From NCBI GenBank assembly GCA_023079485.1, contig CM041083.1, positions 65,529,196 to 65,593,195 on the forward strand: 64,000 bases of DNA. Reading direction: 5' to 3'. The notes beneath the pieces were generated by a model. That model searched no databases. It was not told the origin of the DNA and saw only the letters and a list, made by a program, of their open reading frames with translations. Below, one piece after another: positions 11,681 to 22,789 of this stretch (within the stretch, counting starts at the first letter, position 1; each line of letters opens with the position of its first letter). This stretch comes from Archilochus colubris (taxonomy: Eukaryota > Chordata > Aves > Apodiformes > Trochilidae). Position numbers and translations under genes: made by a program.

Positions 11681-12149
11681 GTGTGTCAGCTCTTAAATGG
11701 CAGGAATCTCCATGTGGCGGTTTGGTTTTGGTGACTTTGGAACAAACACCATTACAGACATTCCTTTTTGTTGTGCTTGCTCAAGCCTGTGCTTTGTTTT
11801 AAAAAAAAACACCTCTTTTTTGGAAAGGAAAAGGGAAAAGCTTTTTCTTGGCTTGCTGGCTGCAATCCTGAAGGGTTGCCTTTGTTATCAGTGCTCTGAT
11901 TGCTTGGCCAGGGAGGTTTGAGAAAATAATTTTCCTGAAGAGGGCCCAATGTAGCACAAAAGAAAGTAACTGTCCTTTCACTATTAGGAAATCTAGGAAT
12001 AAATTAAATTATATGGCCACAGCAAGACTATTATTTTCTTGTTTCTTTATTAAAAACCTCCAAGAATTTGGTCTAACTAAGAAAATCTATCAAAGTTCCG
12101 TGCTTTGAGCGTGTAGAACATGTAGATTCTGAATAAAACCCCACAGCAA

Positions 12150-12510
12150 TATCAGCCCATTGTGATAAATGGCTGAGTCTCTGGTAGTAGCAAATGAGAC
12201 AGTTTTATTTCGGTGAATAAAGGCAAAGCAAACAGTGCTGGGTGTGTGGGGAGTCTCCACATTAAATTAAATTAAAATTAAAAGTTTAATCTTTTGGCTT
12301 ATATTCCAACCTTTAATACATATTCATAACTATTCTAATACATATTCATGACTGTTCTAGGAATGGGCTGGATTATGTTTATTAGTTCTTGGGAGAGGCA
12401 GCCTTCAAAGGCTCATGCCCACTTTATCTCTGGGGGTCTTTTTGCCCCCCATCCGGTGGTCGTTGGATGAAGTCAGTGTCTGCCTCAGTTTCCCCTCTTG
12501 TTACCCTTCA
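12150..12510 (-). mobile_element. Possible LTR (endogenous retrovirus), reverse orientation
   Basis: Read on the minus strand there is a GGAATATAAGCC TATA-like box, then AATAAA within TTCACCGAAATAAAACTG, with CCACCGGATGGGGGGC upstream. This order (U3, TATA, polyadenylation signal) is LTR-like. Exact ends and family are uncertain. Confidence 0.4.
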
Positions 12511-13589
12511 ATTCCGCACATGAGCTCCTTCTCTCTTTCCTGTGCAACACTGCAGTCAGCAGTAAAACCACCTTAAATTGCGACGCTGTGTGGTGGGCAG
12601 CAAAATCAGTTTAGATTAGCACAACAGGATGGACATTGTAGTGTTTTCAGGGTACAGGAACTGTGGATGTCTTGTTTCTTGTTCCCCGAAGCCTTGTAGT
12701 CACACAAAGAACAGTTATTTTTGCATCTAACGAATCCATATGTTTGCATATTTCACAGTGTTGAAGACAGATAGACAGATAAATTATTAGTACTCTCAAA
12801 GTTGGGTTAGCACACACTTTATAGTTATTTAACATGAATTCACAAACTCACATATATTACACTGCCTGTAGTCAGGGCCTGGGGCTGTGCCTGCCTGGCT
12901 GCCTGTCCTGCTGACAGCCCTGGAGTCAGGGTGTGTGTCCCGAGCCGTGGAGCCCTGTGTCCCCAGGCAGCTCCAGCTCCCCGTGAGCAGGGCTGTGCAG
13001 CCTCTTTGCTGCTGCTTTGCACAGCCAGCTCCATTTGCCCAGGGGTCTGCCTGCGAGCCCCCCTCCAGCTGTGCCTGGGCAGGTGCCTGGAGCAGTGATT
13101 TAGTGAGAAAAGCTGAGCTGGGGGGCTTGGGGGATCTTGGCTTGTAGAGGAATAGAGGGCTGGTGTGGAGAGCTTCAGTGTGGGAGAGCAGCCTGGTGGA
13201 GGAGCGGGGACTTGTGCGTGCTGATTGTGTGCTCTTGCCTTTGCAGCAGGAGGTGCTGGAGAAGAAAGTGGAGGCCTCCATGGTGTGTGGAAGAAAGCAT
13301 AGCAGAAGAGTGAGCAGAGGAAGCTTGGATGAGTGAAGTGGAGGTAGGAGGCCCCATGGGCAAAGGGACCTGACTCTCACACCAGAGCACTGCCAGCACC
13401 TTTGCTGCCCTGGCCAGCTTTGTGCTGGGTGAGCTCCCTGTAAGCAGGACTGGGGACTTGGGCCTCTGGCTGTTTTTCCTCTGGTGAAGCTCCCCAGAGA
13501 ACAGGGGCAAACCTGTAAAGAGGGCAAGAAACACTGTGTTTGGAGGGTGGAAATGGAAGGGTTATTATTAAGAGAGAATGTTAAAAACG
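12511..13589. other. No gene identified
   Basis: A possible plus-strand exon follows cctttgcag at about 13247 (QEVLEKKVEASMVCGRKH), but no partner exon or family could be assigned. Confidence 0.3.
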
Positions 13590-13930
13590 CTGACTCGATG
13601 TTTCAACAGTAGAACTTTTCACTGAGATATAAGTAAAGCAGCACGCTGCAGCGCGCTGGGCGGCCGGGAAGCCACAGCTTCACCACTGGCTCACAAGTTC
13701 AATAAGGTAAAACCAGTCCTTTTATACTTTTCATAAACCCCTTCCCCTCAGTCTCTTACCAGTTTATCATTGGTTTTCATTTTGCAGGCTCTCCCAGCAC
13801 TGGTTCTTGTTTCGCGGGCTTCACTCTGGTGCTGTAGGGAATGGTTTCACGTGACGTCCCTGTTTCACAGGCCCCTGCACTCGGCCCCTCCTCCTGTTTT
13901 TCTGGCTTTTCTCCTTATAAGTACACTTAA
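13590..13930 (-). mobile_element. Possible LTR fragment, reverse orientation
   Basis: The minus strand has TATAAAAGGACTGG, followed by ccttattgaacttgtgagcc and a GC-rich cggccgcccagcgcgc segment, which resembles a retroviral LTR R-U5 region. No termini or internal coding region were found. Confidence 0.35.
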
Positions 13931-15059
13931 ACATACACCCCAAAACAACAGGATACAACGTGCTATCTCAACAAACTGATCAAACATTATTAAATTGAAA
14001 GATACACTCAAACAACAACAAAACAATAAACTACAATTTTAAACCCTTATTTTTCCCAGAGAAGGGCAGTGTTTATCTTGGGTGCAGGTTAGAGCCTCGA
14101 GCTTCATTGGGCTCGTTTGATCTCCAAGAGTGTCCTGGTCTAAGAGGAGCAGGAGAAGAAGGTGCCTGGGGCAGGGCACTTTCAGGTGCTGATGTGGCAG
14201 TGAGGATGGGGAGCAGCTGTGCCCCTGGGGTGGAGAGGATGGTTCAGGTGACCCAAGTGGGCTAATGCCAGTATTCCTTCCCATGGTGCTCTGTCTGAAA
14301 TGGGTCTGAAAAGAATCCCCTGGTGGCTTTTCTGGCTGGTGTGTTGGCTGGGTTGGGGCCTGTTTGTTTTGTGCTGCTGCTGCTGCTGTTTCTTGTTTCT
14401 GAGCTGTAGAAGAACAGAGTTCATGGAGACAGGTGGTCTTCTGCCTTGCCAGTCAGGACCAGTTTGGTTGCTGTAAGATTGTTGTGGACTGTCATTTGGG
14501 CAGCCCTATCTGCTGCTGAGTCCAGTGGGGAACAAGTGTGGTGGAGCCAGGATTACCAACTGAGGAGGCAGTTTCCATATTTATCTGTGTTGCACATCTT
14601 TGTAATTCACTCTCCCTATTCCTACTTCATGAAATTTGTGCTACTGCTTTTCTTCCAACCTTGAAGTCTCTCTCCCTCATTCCCTTTCTCCTCTTCCCCT
14701 CGGAAGACAGTGGGGGATTTAACCAGGGGACAAATGCTCTCTTTTTCCCTAAAAGAGATAGTGGGACCCAGCCAATCCTGTAAGCAGGGTTGTGCGTGTC
14801 CCCTGTGCTTAAGGTGAGGTGTTGGGACAGCCAGATTAATAAAGGCTCATCCTCATTGTTGCCCAACTTGCTCTATAGGATACGATTTGTTCTTTAAAGC
14901 TCTTTAGTCTGTTTGTGCCATCAGGATGGGACCTGTTGCTCAGCTGATGCTTTCTCACCGGGACCCTTTGGGGGGGGGGATGGGAGGGGCTGCCAGCAAA
15001 CTGCGGTTGTGTGGATGCCACGAGCTCCTGGGCAGGATCATCCCCTGGGGGCATGGGAG
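13931..15059. other. No gene identified
   Basis: This is downstream of the last BIN2 exon found. The remaining BIN2 exons (end of the BAR domain and the serine-rich tail) were looked for here and not found. Confidence 0.35.
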
Positions 15060-15206
15060 GAGCCCCAGCCCCATAATGTCCCCTTGTCCCTGCAATGTCC
15101 CCCAGCCTCATAATGTCCCCCAGCCTCATAATGTCCCCCTGCCCCTGCCATGTCCCCCAGCCCCTGCCATGTCCCCCATTCCCTGCCATGTCCCCCAGAC
15201 CCATGA
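15060..15206. repeat. Short tandem repeat (ccccagcctcataatgtccc / cctgccatgtccccc)
   Basis: About eight imperfect units of 17-20 bases lie immediately 3' of the last BIN2 exon found, inside what would be its following intron. Confidence 0.75.
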
Positions 15207-15217
15207 CACCCCCTTAC

Positions 15218-17695
15218 CTGCCATAGAGAACCGGCAGCTCCTCCCAAAGCTCCTAGTTCAGCTCTTCAAACACTACTTGGGCTTTGTTAAACTCTTCCTC
15301 AGCCTGTGCAAAGGGACCAGGGGCCATCAGGGTTGGGGACACAGGAGGGCAGGGGGCTGTGCAGGGCAGGGCTCCCGTGGGAGATTTTGACCTTGATGAT
15401 TTTTGCCTCGTCCTTTTTCTTGGCACTTTGCAGAGCTTCCAGGTGATGTCGGGCGCTGTTGTAATCCACCAGCTTACGGCCCCTCTTGGTGATGCGTTCC
15501 TGGGATGGGGGGGAGGGAAAAGGTGAACAGGAGCCTGACTGCTCCCCCCCACCCCTTTTACCACCCATCTGGGTGGTACCTTAAAATCCCTGAATTGAGC
15601 CAGGTAATTCTCCATCAGCCTCAGTGCTTGGTCAGTCAGCTTTGCCTCGTAGTCATCCCACAGGAGGTCATTGCTCTGTGGGGAGGAACACGGGGGGGGA
15701 TGCCCATAATTTCCCCCTCCCCCCCTTCCCCCCAACCACCCCTCCGGCTCTACGTGCTGGGCTGCATCCCCAGGGATCTCCCTGGATCCCTGAATTCTAC
15801 AAGGGGATCCCCGGGGAAGCAGGGGAAGGCAAAGAGCTCACAGCTGCTATGTCTTGCAGCTCCTCGTGACCATCCCACTCCGTGCTGTAAATCTCCTGCA
15901 GAGTTTCAGTCATTTTCCTTGAGCTCTCGTGCATCACTGTGGCCCAGGATGAAAAAATATTATATACCATTATTATTAATTGGTATTTATTTTTTTTTTA
16001 TTATTATTAGTTTTACTTTCTTTAAAAGTTATGATTCCGCGTGAGGAAGTACAGGGATGCTCGACCCTCTCCCAGCTCATTTTCCTTGAGCTCTCATGCA
16101 TCACTGTGACCCAGGATGAAAAAATGTTATATATTGGTATACATTATTATTGCTATTTATTATTTTTTTTATTATTATTAATTTTACTTTCTTCAAAAGT
16201 TATGATTCTGGGTGAGGAAGAATAGTGATGCTCAACCCTCTCCCACCTCCTTGGTGCTGCCCACAGGGTTTTCATGACAGATTTTTTGGGGGGAACAGGG
16301 GCTGTACCTTTCACTGCCCCCAGGAAAGCCTTGAGGTCTTTGTAGAGTTTAGTGCCTTCATTCTGCAAAGCAACACAGTGAGGTCAGGGCTATCCCACGG
16401 GGAATTCTACAGGATGGAGGGACCCCAGGAGACAGCAGGGCCAAGGGATGGTGTTGGTGGGTTCCCCCCTCCCACTCCCCCCGTGCAACCTGTTGCAGCT
16501 GGAAGTTGGAGGCACTTTGCTCAAACTGCTCATCTCTGGTTTCCACCATTTTGCCCAATTTTTGCAAAACCTGGGAAGGAGAGAGATGTAAAAAAAAAAA
16601 AGCCCAAAGTCATTGTGGGTGCTACCCACAGGGCTGGCCCCAGGGAAAGCCCCTCCTGGGGGATGCTGAGGATCTGGTGAGGACGATGCCAAGCAGGGAT
16701 TTAGCTGGGGGATGAAAACTTTGGTGTGACCCTTGGTGTTTTTATTTTTCAAAGGAAAATGGTGACTTTTTGGGTGCTAATTCATCGTGCTACAAGTAAA
16801 ATCCTAGAGGTGCAGCTCTATCTACCCCAAAACATCCATGCACATGACTGGGTGCAAGTGAAGCCCTGCATGCTGCCTCACCAGGAACCAGTGATGCTGG
16901 GCTAAGGATGAGGATGGCCAAAGGAGCATGGCAAGGCCAGGGCCATGCCAGAGGGAGCTTTAGGGTGTCCAGGAAGAGCTTCACCCACATAAAGCCTGGG
17001 CCTTGTTGATACAGCCATGGAGGAGCTGAATTTAGCACCAAACCCCAGCAGGGAAACCCAGGGAGTGCAGGGAGTGGGTGGGTTTGGGGACGGGAGCCTC
17101 CGTGTCGCTTTCAAAATGAGACTTGTGGCTTCTTTTTTGGCAGAAAGGGAAATAAACACCACCCCAAATTGCCCCATTTCTGCCTCCTTCCAGAGCCCTT
17201 CTCCCTCACATCCTTTATGGCCAATTCAGGCTCTGACTGTGTTTCCTGGGACAATTCCTGCTCCGGGTCCTGCTGATGCCAACACCACCTCCAGCCAGTC
17301 CCAGGGACCCCATGCCAGCAGCACACAGCCCCCCATAAGCTCTGGAAGGGATTTTCGGTGGAAAAATCTCCCTTTTGGAGAACCCAGGGGTTGCTAAAGA
17401 AGCTTGAGGGGCTTCACAAAGATGCTGGTAAGCCCAAAGCCTTGGAATAACAATGATGCTGACCAAGAATCAACCAAATCAACACTCTACGAACACTCAT
17501 GGGTGCCAAACAGTGCCTGTTTTGCCACCCCTCTGGGGCTGGAGTAGAATAAAATGGAAGAATAAACTAAAAGAAGGGATTTTTGGGGTTGTATAGGGGG
17601 TGGGTACCGTGCCATACCTTCTCCTCTGCCTGGCTGAAGTGTTTCTGGACTTGCTTGGCAAAGAGCCCAGGTCCCCCCGTTCTGCCCTCAGCCAT
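15218..17695 (-). pseudogene. BIN2: BIN2 (bridging integrator 2) N-BAR domain exons, truncated and with an in-frame stop
   Basis: Seven minus-strand exons were placed: 17618-17695 (ATG 17695-17693, MAEGRTGGPGLFAKQVQK), 16490-16570 (VLQKLGKMVETRDEQFEQS), 16308-16362 (NEGTKLYKDLKAFLGAVK), 15842-15936 ([16 protein letters not shown]), 15580-15675 ([17 protein letters not shown]), 15392-15499 ([19 protein letters not shown]) and 15218-15303 ([16 protein letters not shown]). Lengths 78, 81, 55, 95, 96, 108 and 86 keep frame and follow human BIN2 almost residue for residue. BIN2 is a leukocyte BAR protein that curves membranes at podosomes and phagocytic cups. Defects: codon 188 is TAG (15255-15253) where BIN2 has Gln; the donor after the 108-nt exon is a weak GTCAAA; no exons beyond the 86-nt one were found, so the end of the BAR domain and the tail are missing. 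It is probably a recent pseudogene. A sequencing error at the TAG would still leave the tail missing. Confidence 0.82.
16078..16225. repeat. Local duplication of part of BIN2 exon 4 and its upstream intron
   Basis: Positions 16078-16225 repeat 15912-16055: ttttccttgagctctc, gcatcactgtg, ccaggatgaaaaaat, then the AT-rich ttattattattag stretch. The copy contains the exon 4 acceptor and its first codons but not the rest, and lies in intron 3. Confidence 0.85.
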
Positions 17696-18342
17696 GGCTG
17701 CATCTGAGTTCCTGCTCACAGCTCTGCTCTGGGGTTTGGTGTTTGCTCCAGAGGAAGTTTGGGGCAAGGCAGCTGCCAGCATCCGCCGAGCACCCAAGGG
17801 TGCTCCCCCCTCCCCCCTAAAAAGGCTCCCTGTGTCCTCAACGAAGAGGATGGGACACAGGGGGGGACAGGAAACCCCTGCCTGCCTCTGAATTCTTGTG
17901 TGCTTGTCTGGTTTGTGGTTTAAATTTGGCTTTTGGTGCAGTTCTGGTGCTGGGATTTCAGCCCCTGTGCCAGGCACAGTCACACTTCAGGGTGCAGGCA
18001 CAGGGTGAGGTGGCAACAGCCCCCAAATCCTACACCCCTCCTGGCAAAGGAGCTTTTGGAAGGGAAATGGAGTTTAGTGGCAGGGAAAAATCCTGACTGG
18101 ATCCCCCTAGATCCCTCTGTATGCCCCCCATCCCCAAGGAGCTGCCCTGCTGCCCAGGAAGGGGATTTTCAGCATTTCCCCCTTATCCTGATGATTTTCG
18201 GGACGCCCCAGGAGGAGGGGGGACACACAGCTGGAAGGATGCTTTGGAAGAGGGAAAGGGAAAAGGATGCTGATGGTTAGAAGGAGGAGGATTGCAGGGA
18301 TGTAGAGAAAAGCAGCCACCAGCACTAGAGAGAGGAACAGAG

Positions 18343-18348
18343 TTTATT
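18343..18348 (-). terminator. Polyadenylation signal AATAAA of the CELA1 relic
   Basis: On the minus strand AATAAA lies about 100 bases past the CELA1 stop codon (18449-18447), the expected place for the gene's 3' end. Confidence 0.6.
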
Positions 18349-18446
18349 GACACCAGCTTTGATTTTTAACCCTCTGTGACCAAAAATGGGAGAGAAGATG
18401 ATGTCCACCACCCAAGTCAGGGACTGGATGCTTCTCCTGTCACTGC

Positions 18447-19385
18447 TCAGTTCTGGGCAATCACCTGGAAGGAGAAGAAAGGGAAGGGTGGAGCTGAGCA
18501 GGGACAGAACTGGAGCAATGATAGCACCAGGTCCCAGCCCTCCCAGCCCCACTGTTTCCTTACTTTGGATATCCAGGAGATGGAGGCAGGGACACGAGTG
18601 AAGATGTTGGGTCTGTTCCTGGCTGGACACAAAGGTGGTGACACCATGGACCTGGTACTGCCCATCCACCACCCCAATCACCCTGTGGGACCAAGAAACC
18701 CAGGTGAGATGGGAGGAATGGGGATGTTAGAGGGATGCTGGGGGGAAAGCAGGATGCTGAAGCCAAACCTGGCAGCCTGAGTGTCCACCATCACCACCAG
18801 TACAGATCATGGTATTCCTGATGTCAGCAGGATGGGCTGGAGGAGATGTAGTTGTCCACCACAGGCAGGCAGCCTGCAGCAGGGTGCTGGACAAAACCAA
18901 ACACCAGTTAATGCCATGCAGGCAAACCCCTGTGAGACCCGTGGCCAGAAACACAGCAAGACCCCCAGCCAAGCACAGCTGGAAGCTGCCTGAGTGTCCC
19001 CCCAGACCAGACCAACTTTGGGCATCTCCATACCCAGAGCAAATCCCTGTCTGGTGCCCCTGGAACCTCCAAGGCCTTAAAAATATCACCCAGCTCCCCC
19101 TCTTCCTGTTTCCCAGTGATTCAGGGCACTCACTGCGGGTCAGACCCCAGCCCAGGATGGAGCAGGTTGGGCAGGGTGGTTCCCTTCCAGGTGTAGTTGG
19201 ACAGGATGGTTCTCTCCCTCCCAGGTGTAGTTGTTGGGCAGGGTGGTTCCCTTCCAGGTGTAGCTGTCTCCCCATGTGCTTTACCCCCAGCAGGATTGCT
19301 GCATTCCAGTTGGGAACAGATCTGCTCACTGTCATCATTGGTGTTGGGGTTATGCTCACCAGCCACGACACAGAAGTTCATTTTA
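18447..19385 (-). pseudogene. CELA1: CELA1 (pancreatic elastase 1) relic
   Basis: Minus-strand exons match chymotrypsin-like elastase 1, a secreted digestive serine protease: 19285-19385 (NFCVVAGEHNPNTNDDSEQ, then out of frame NWNAAILLG), 18769-18873 (IRNTMICTGGDGGHSGCQ), 18564-18682 (VVDGQYQVHGVTTFVSS, then out of frame RPNIFTRVPASISWISK) and the terminal 18447-18464 (VIAQN and stop). Splice sites are mostly canonical. The catalytic-serine segment GDSGGPLHC that should open the 119-nt exon is reduced to GD followed by a deletion, and at least three frameshifts are present. The exon holding the catalytic Asp was not recognised between 18.9 and 19.1 kb. A weak VVGGTLM remnant near 19.59-19.64 kb may be the CGGTLI exon. 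Non-functional. It follows BIN2 directly, as in mammals. Confidence 0.78.
19164..19268. repeat. Short minisatellite in a CELA1 intron
   Basis: Three units of about 35 bases: gggcagggtggttcccttcc followed by aggtgtagttg, with small changes. Confidence 0.75.
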
Positions 19386-19689
19386 CTGCCACAAAGGTAA
19401 AAAAAGACAAGATCAGGCCACAAATTATTTTTCTCTGCAGTGCAAGAAGCAGCTGCTCCCCAGAGTTGGCTCATGTAGGGCCTTAATGGAGGAGCAGCAA
19501 AGACCTTCAGGAGCTGTTGTTCTCTGGGCTGAGGCAGCCAAAATTTCTTTTTGGAAAGGTTTTTGGTGGAAAAAGGCTTTTCCATGAGAGTCCCACCAAC
19601 CACCTGGTGCATCCCATGGAGATCCTGCTTGGAGCAGTGCCCTGTAGGAAGGGATGGGGGGGAGCAAGTCACAACCTGGGAGTTGTCAC

Positions 19690-19895
19690 CAGGTAAGAAG
19701 CCTGAAGGCCTTCAATGGGAGGGTGACAAGAGCACTGGGACAGCTGCCCAGAGACATTGTGGAGTCTCCTCTGGAGATATTAAAAACCTGCTTGGATGCA
19801 TTCTGTGTAATTCTGTGCTCCAGGTGATCCTGCTTTAGCAGGGGGTTGGACTAAATCATCTCTAGAGGTCCCTTCCAACTCCACTGATTCTGTCC
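19690..19895 (+). mobile_element. CR1 LINE 3' end
   Basis: gtgacaagagcactgggaca, cagggggttggactaaatca, then ggtcccttccaactccactg: the standard CR1 3' UTR in plus orientation. Confidence 0.85.
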
Positions 19896-20369
19896 TAAAC
19901 ACCTTCAAACTCATCTTGCTCAGGGCCTAGCACTTGATGGGGCTTTACCTGTCTCTGCTCTCCCTCAGCTGCAGCTGAACTGAACTTTCAGGTGATGCTT
20001 CCACTGTCTTCTGGGATTCCTGATGGAAAATATTTAATTCAAGGTGGAGATAAACTAAACACCAGGAAGACCTGCTTGGATGCAATTCTGTGTAATTCTG
20101 TGCTCCAGGTGATCCTGCTTTAACAGGGGGTTGGACTAAATCATCTCTAAAGGTCCCTTCCATCTCCAGTGATTCTGTGATTCTGTTCTGAACACCTTCA
20201 AACTCTTCTTGTTCAGGGCTGGCACTTGGTGGGGCTTTACCTCTCTCTGCTTTGGGGCATCCTTGTCTTCTGGCTCTGAATTTTCAGGTGATGTTTCCAC
20301 TCTCTTCCAGGACTCCTGATGGGAAATATTTAATTCAAGGTGGAGATAAACTAAACATCAGGAAGAAAA
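19785..20369. repeat. Tandem duplication, two units of about 290 bases
   Basis: The unit contains the CR1 3' end plus flank (aacaccttcaaactc, ggctttacctstctctgct, gaaatatttaattcaaggtg, gataaactaaacaycagg). The first copy is about 19785-20070, the second about 20070-20369. The second carries a second CR1 3' end at 20070-20182. Confidence 0.8.
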
Positions 20370-22361
20370 TTTCCTGCTGCCCTCTCCTCCTGATCTGTGG
20401 CAGCTTTGGCTGTTATTGCAGCAGAAAAAAAGGTTTCATTCCAAATCTTTTTTCAGGGGTAGTTGTAAACACCACTATAAGGAATTAATTTCATCATCAT
20501 CACTGGCACCAGTGGCATTACCCTCTATTTAATTTTTAAAAATTACCCTCTATCCAAGTGTTAGGCTCACTACTAATTTAGGCAAAAAAGGGTCATGACA
20601 TTGGACCCAAGCTATCAGGACTTGCTTTTCCTGAGGTCTGATCTTCCCCCAGCATTTACAGACAAGCTGTGATACAAACAGCAATCTCACAGTCCCCAGC
20701 AAGCTTTACCTCTTCTTCTTTGGCTTCATTTTTGTCATCATTTGGCTGCTGCTTCTTGGTTTCTGGCATCAGGTCATCCAGAAAGCTGAGCTCTTGCTTT
20801 GAGAAGCACAAATCCATCTATTTCTGGACAAAACCAGGAGCCAAACCCTTCAGACAGAAGAGGGAAGACACAGTGAGGCCAGAGATGATGCTACAGCTCA
20901 CTCCAAGGTGGCCAACATCCCCCTGCCCAGCTGCTCCAGGTCCTACCAGCATGGGGAAGGTGATGGCAGCACAGGACACCTTGATGGCCCAGAGCAGGAC
21001 GAGGCAGATGAGCTGGATCAGGGTGAAGAAATGCACCTTTCAGTTAGATGAAGTCTAGCTGGTGTTTCACTGATGTCCCAGAGAGCTTCAAGTGACCGAA
21101 GAACTGCAAAATAAAAGTGGAAAGTGTCCACCTGGCACCTGTGTGCAGTTTCTGGCCCTGTTGAGATGTGGAGGGGGTTCCAGGATCCAGCTTGCAATGG
21201 GAAATCCTGGGTCCCCCTGGGAGCAGCACCCATTTCCCCATCATTCCAGCTATAAACCAGCTTGCCCAGGAGGACTTTTCCTGGCCCACTGAACAATGAT
21301 TCCCACCAGTGCCAGAACCTTCCTTCCCTTTGCACCAAATCCCTCATTTTCATGTAGCCAAAGCCTGACCTGCTCTGACCCCTGAAACAGAGACCCCGAA
21401 CCTGCCTGGAGCCCTGGAGACCTCCTGTGCCTCCACCAACCTTTGTCTTCAGCAATTTCCATTGCTTGCTCCCACAGAGGCTTTTCCCTGAGCCACTGCT
21501 TTTTTCCTGCCCCCACAGGGCTGAAGTTTGAGGGAGCAGACATGATGAACCCTGGAAGAGTCCTCAGAGCACTTCCCAAACTTTCACCCACATCTGCTCA
21601 TCAAACTCCACAGACTTCTTGCTGGCTCAGGATCATGTCTGGGGAGGGCAGAGGGAAATGAAGCCCTCAGAGCTGAAATTCCTCCCAAATTTGACCCTCA
21701 GCAGCCCCTGGGGAAAGCTGCCCCACACAGGAGAACCTGACAGGGGCTCAGCCTGGCTTAGCAAGACATTTCATACAGTTCAGCCTTTGCAGTGAAAGCA
21801 ACAAATTTATTTTTCCACTAAAAACCATTATCAAAGGGTTTAGCTGGGATTCTGCTGAGCTCAGCAGTGCCCACTCTAACACAGGCCATCTCCTTGCCCA
21901 ACCTGGCCTCTCTGGCTGCACTACACATGGAACCAAATTGAAATGCATATGGAACACAGAGTTTCCCTCAATTCCCTTGGCCCATGTGCCAAGCCCAGGG
22001 AGAAATGTACTAAGGATGGCTCTGGCTGCTCTGGAAAGGGTGGAATGGAGACCTGCCAGTCAAAGCCCGTTTCTCCAAAGCTGCTTTTTCAGGTTTTCTT
22101 TAGTTTTCAGCTCTCTTCCCCGCAGAAAAACACTGCTTGCTCATCTGTCAGAAAACCTCTGCTTTTACAACTCTTAGCTCCAGGCTGTTAAGGCAAATAA
22201 AAAGAAAGAACGTGAGCAAATGCCTCACTCCTGCCCTGCTCCTCCTGCCCACACCAGCACTGTCACCACCCAGGGTGCTGGTGGCCACCTTGGCCACCTG
22301 GTGGCCTTCTTGTCCAGCTGAGCCCCTTTCCCCGAGCCTTTACCTCTGTCCTCCTGTCGGA

Positions 22362-22620
22362 AGTCATCCCAGCTGTAATCTTCCCGGGAATTCCACTGCT
22401 CCCCCCTCTCCTCTCGCTGTCCTAGGCATCCTCAATGTCATAACAGCGCCCGCTGCCCATCCATGAGTCATAGCCTGGAGGGAATGGGGAATGGGAACTC
22501 GTCCCCCTCCCCACTGCCCCACAGACCCCCAGGGACTCCCACCCCATCCCACCTCAGTCGTAGTCCCAGCTGTAGTCGTAGAGGTCGTGGCCCTTGAAGC
22601 CGCCGTTCATGTCGCACCGT
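22362..22620 (-). other. Tyrosine/aspartate-rich exon-like sequences, unidentified
   Basis: The minus strand reads ERYRDNPRCDMNGGFKGHDL followed by YDYSWDYD and a stop just before a GTGGG donor, then YDSWMGSGRCYDIEDA, a stop, and in a shifted frame EDYSWDDFRQEDRG before GTAAAG. The compositional theme (Y-D-S-W repeats) is consistent across both pieces, which suggests remnants of one gene. I do not recognise the family. Confidence 0.3.
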
Positions 22621-22789
22621 GGGTTGTCACGATACCGCTCGTCATCGTGATGGTGATACCATGGGAGGGGGGGAGGAAAAGTGGGGTGAGGAGCAGCACA
22701 CGGCCCTGGCCCTGTGCTTGCTGACCCCAGGCAGGATTTTCTGGTGGATTCTGGGGGTACTCGGTGCCTCAAGGAGGTTCTCCAGGTGG

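Noticed and set aside
21250..21590. SLC4A8 middle exons between 21.1 and 21.6 kb
   Set aside because: A minus-strand open stretch (EKPLWEQAMEIAED) does not match the transporter domain as I know it.
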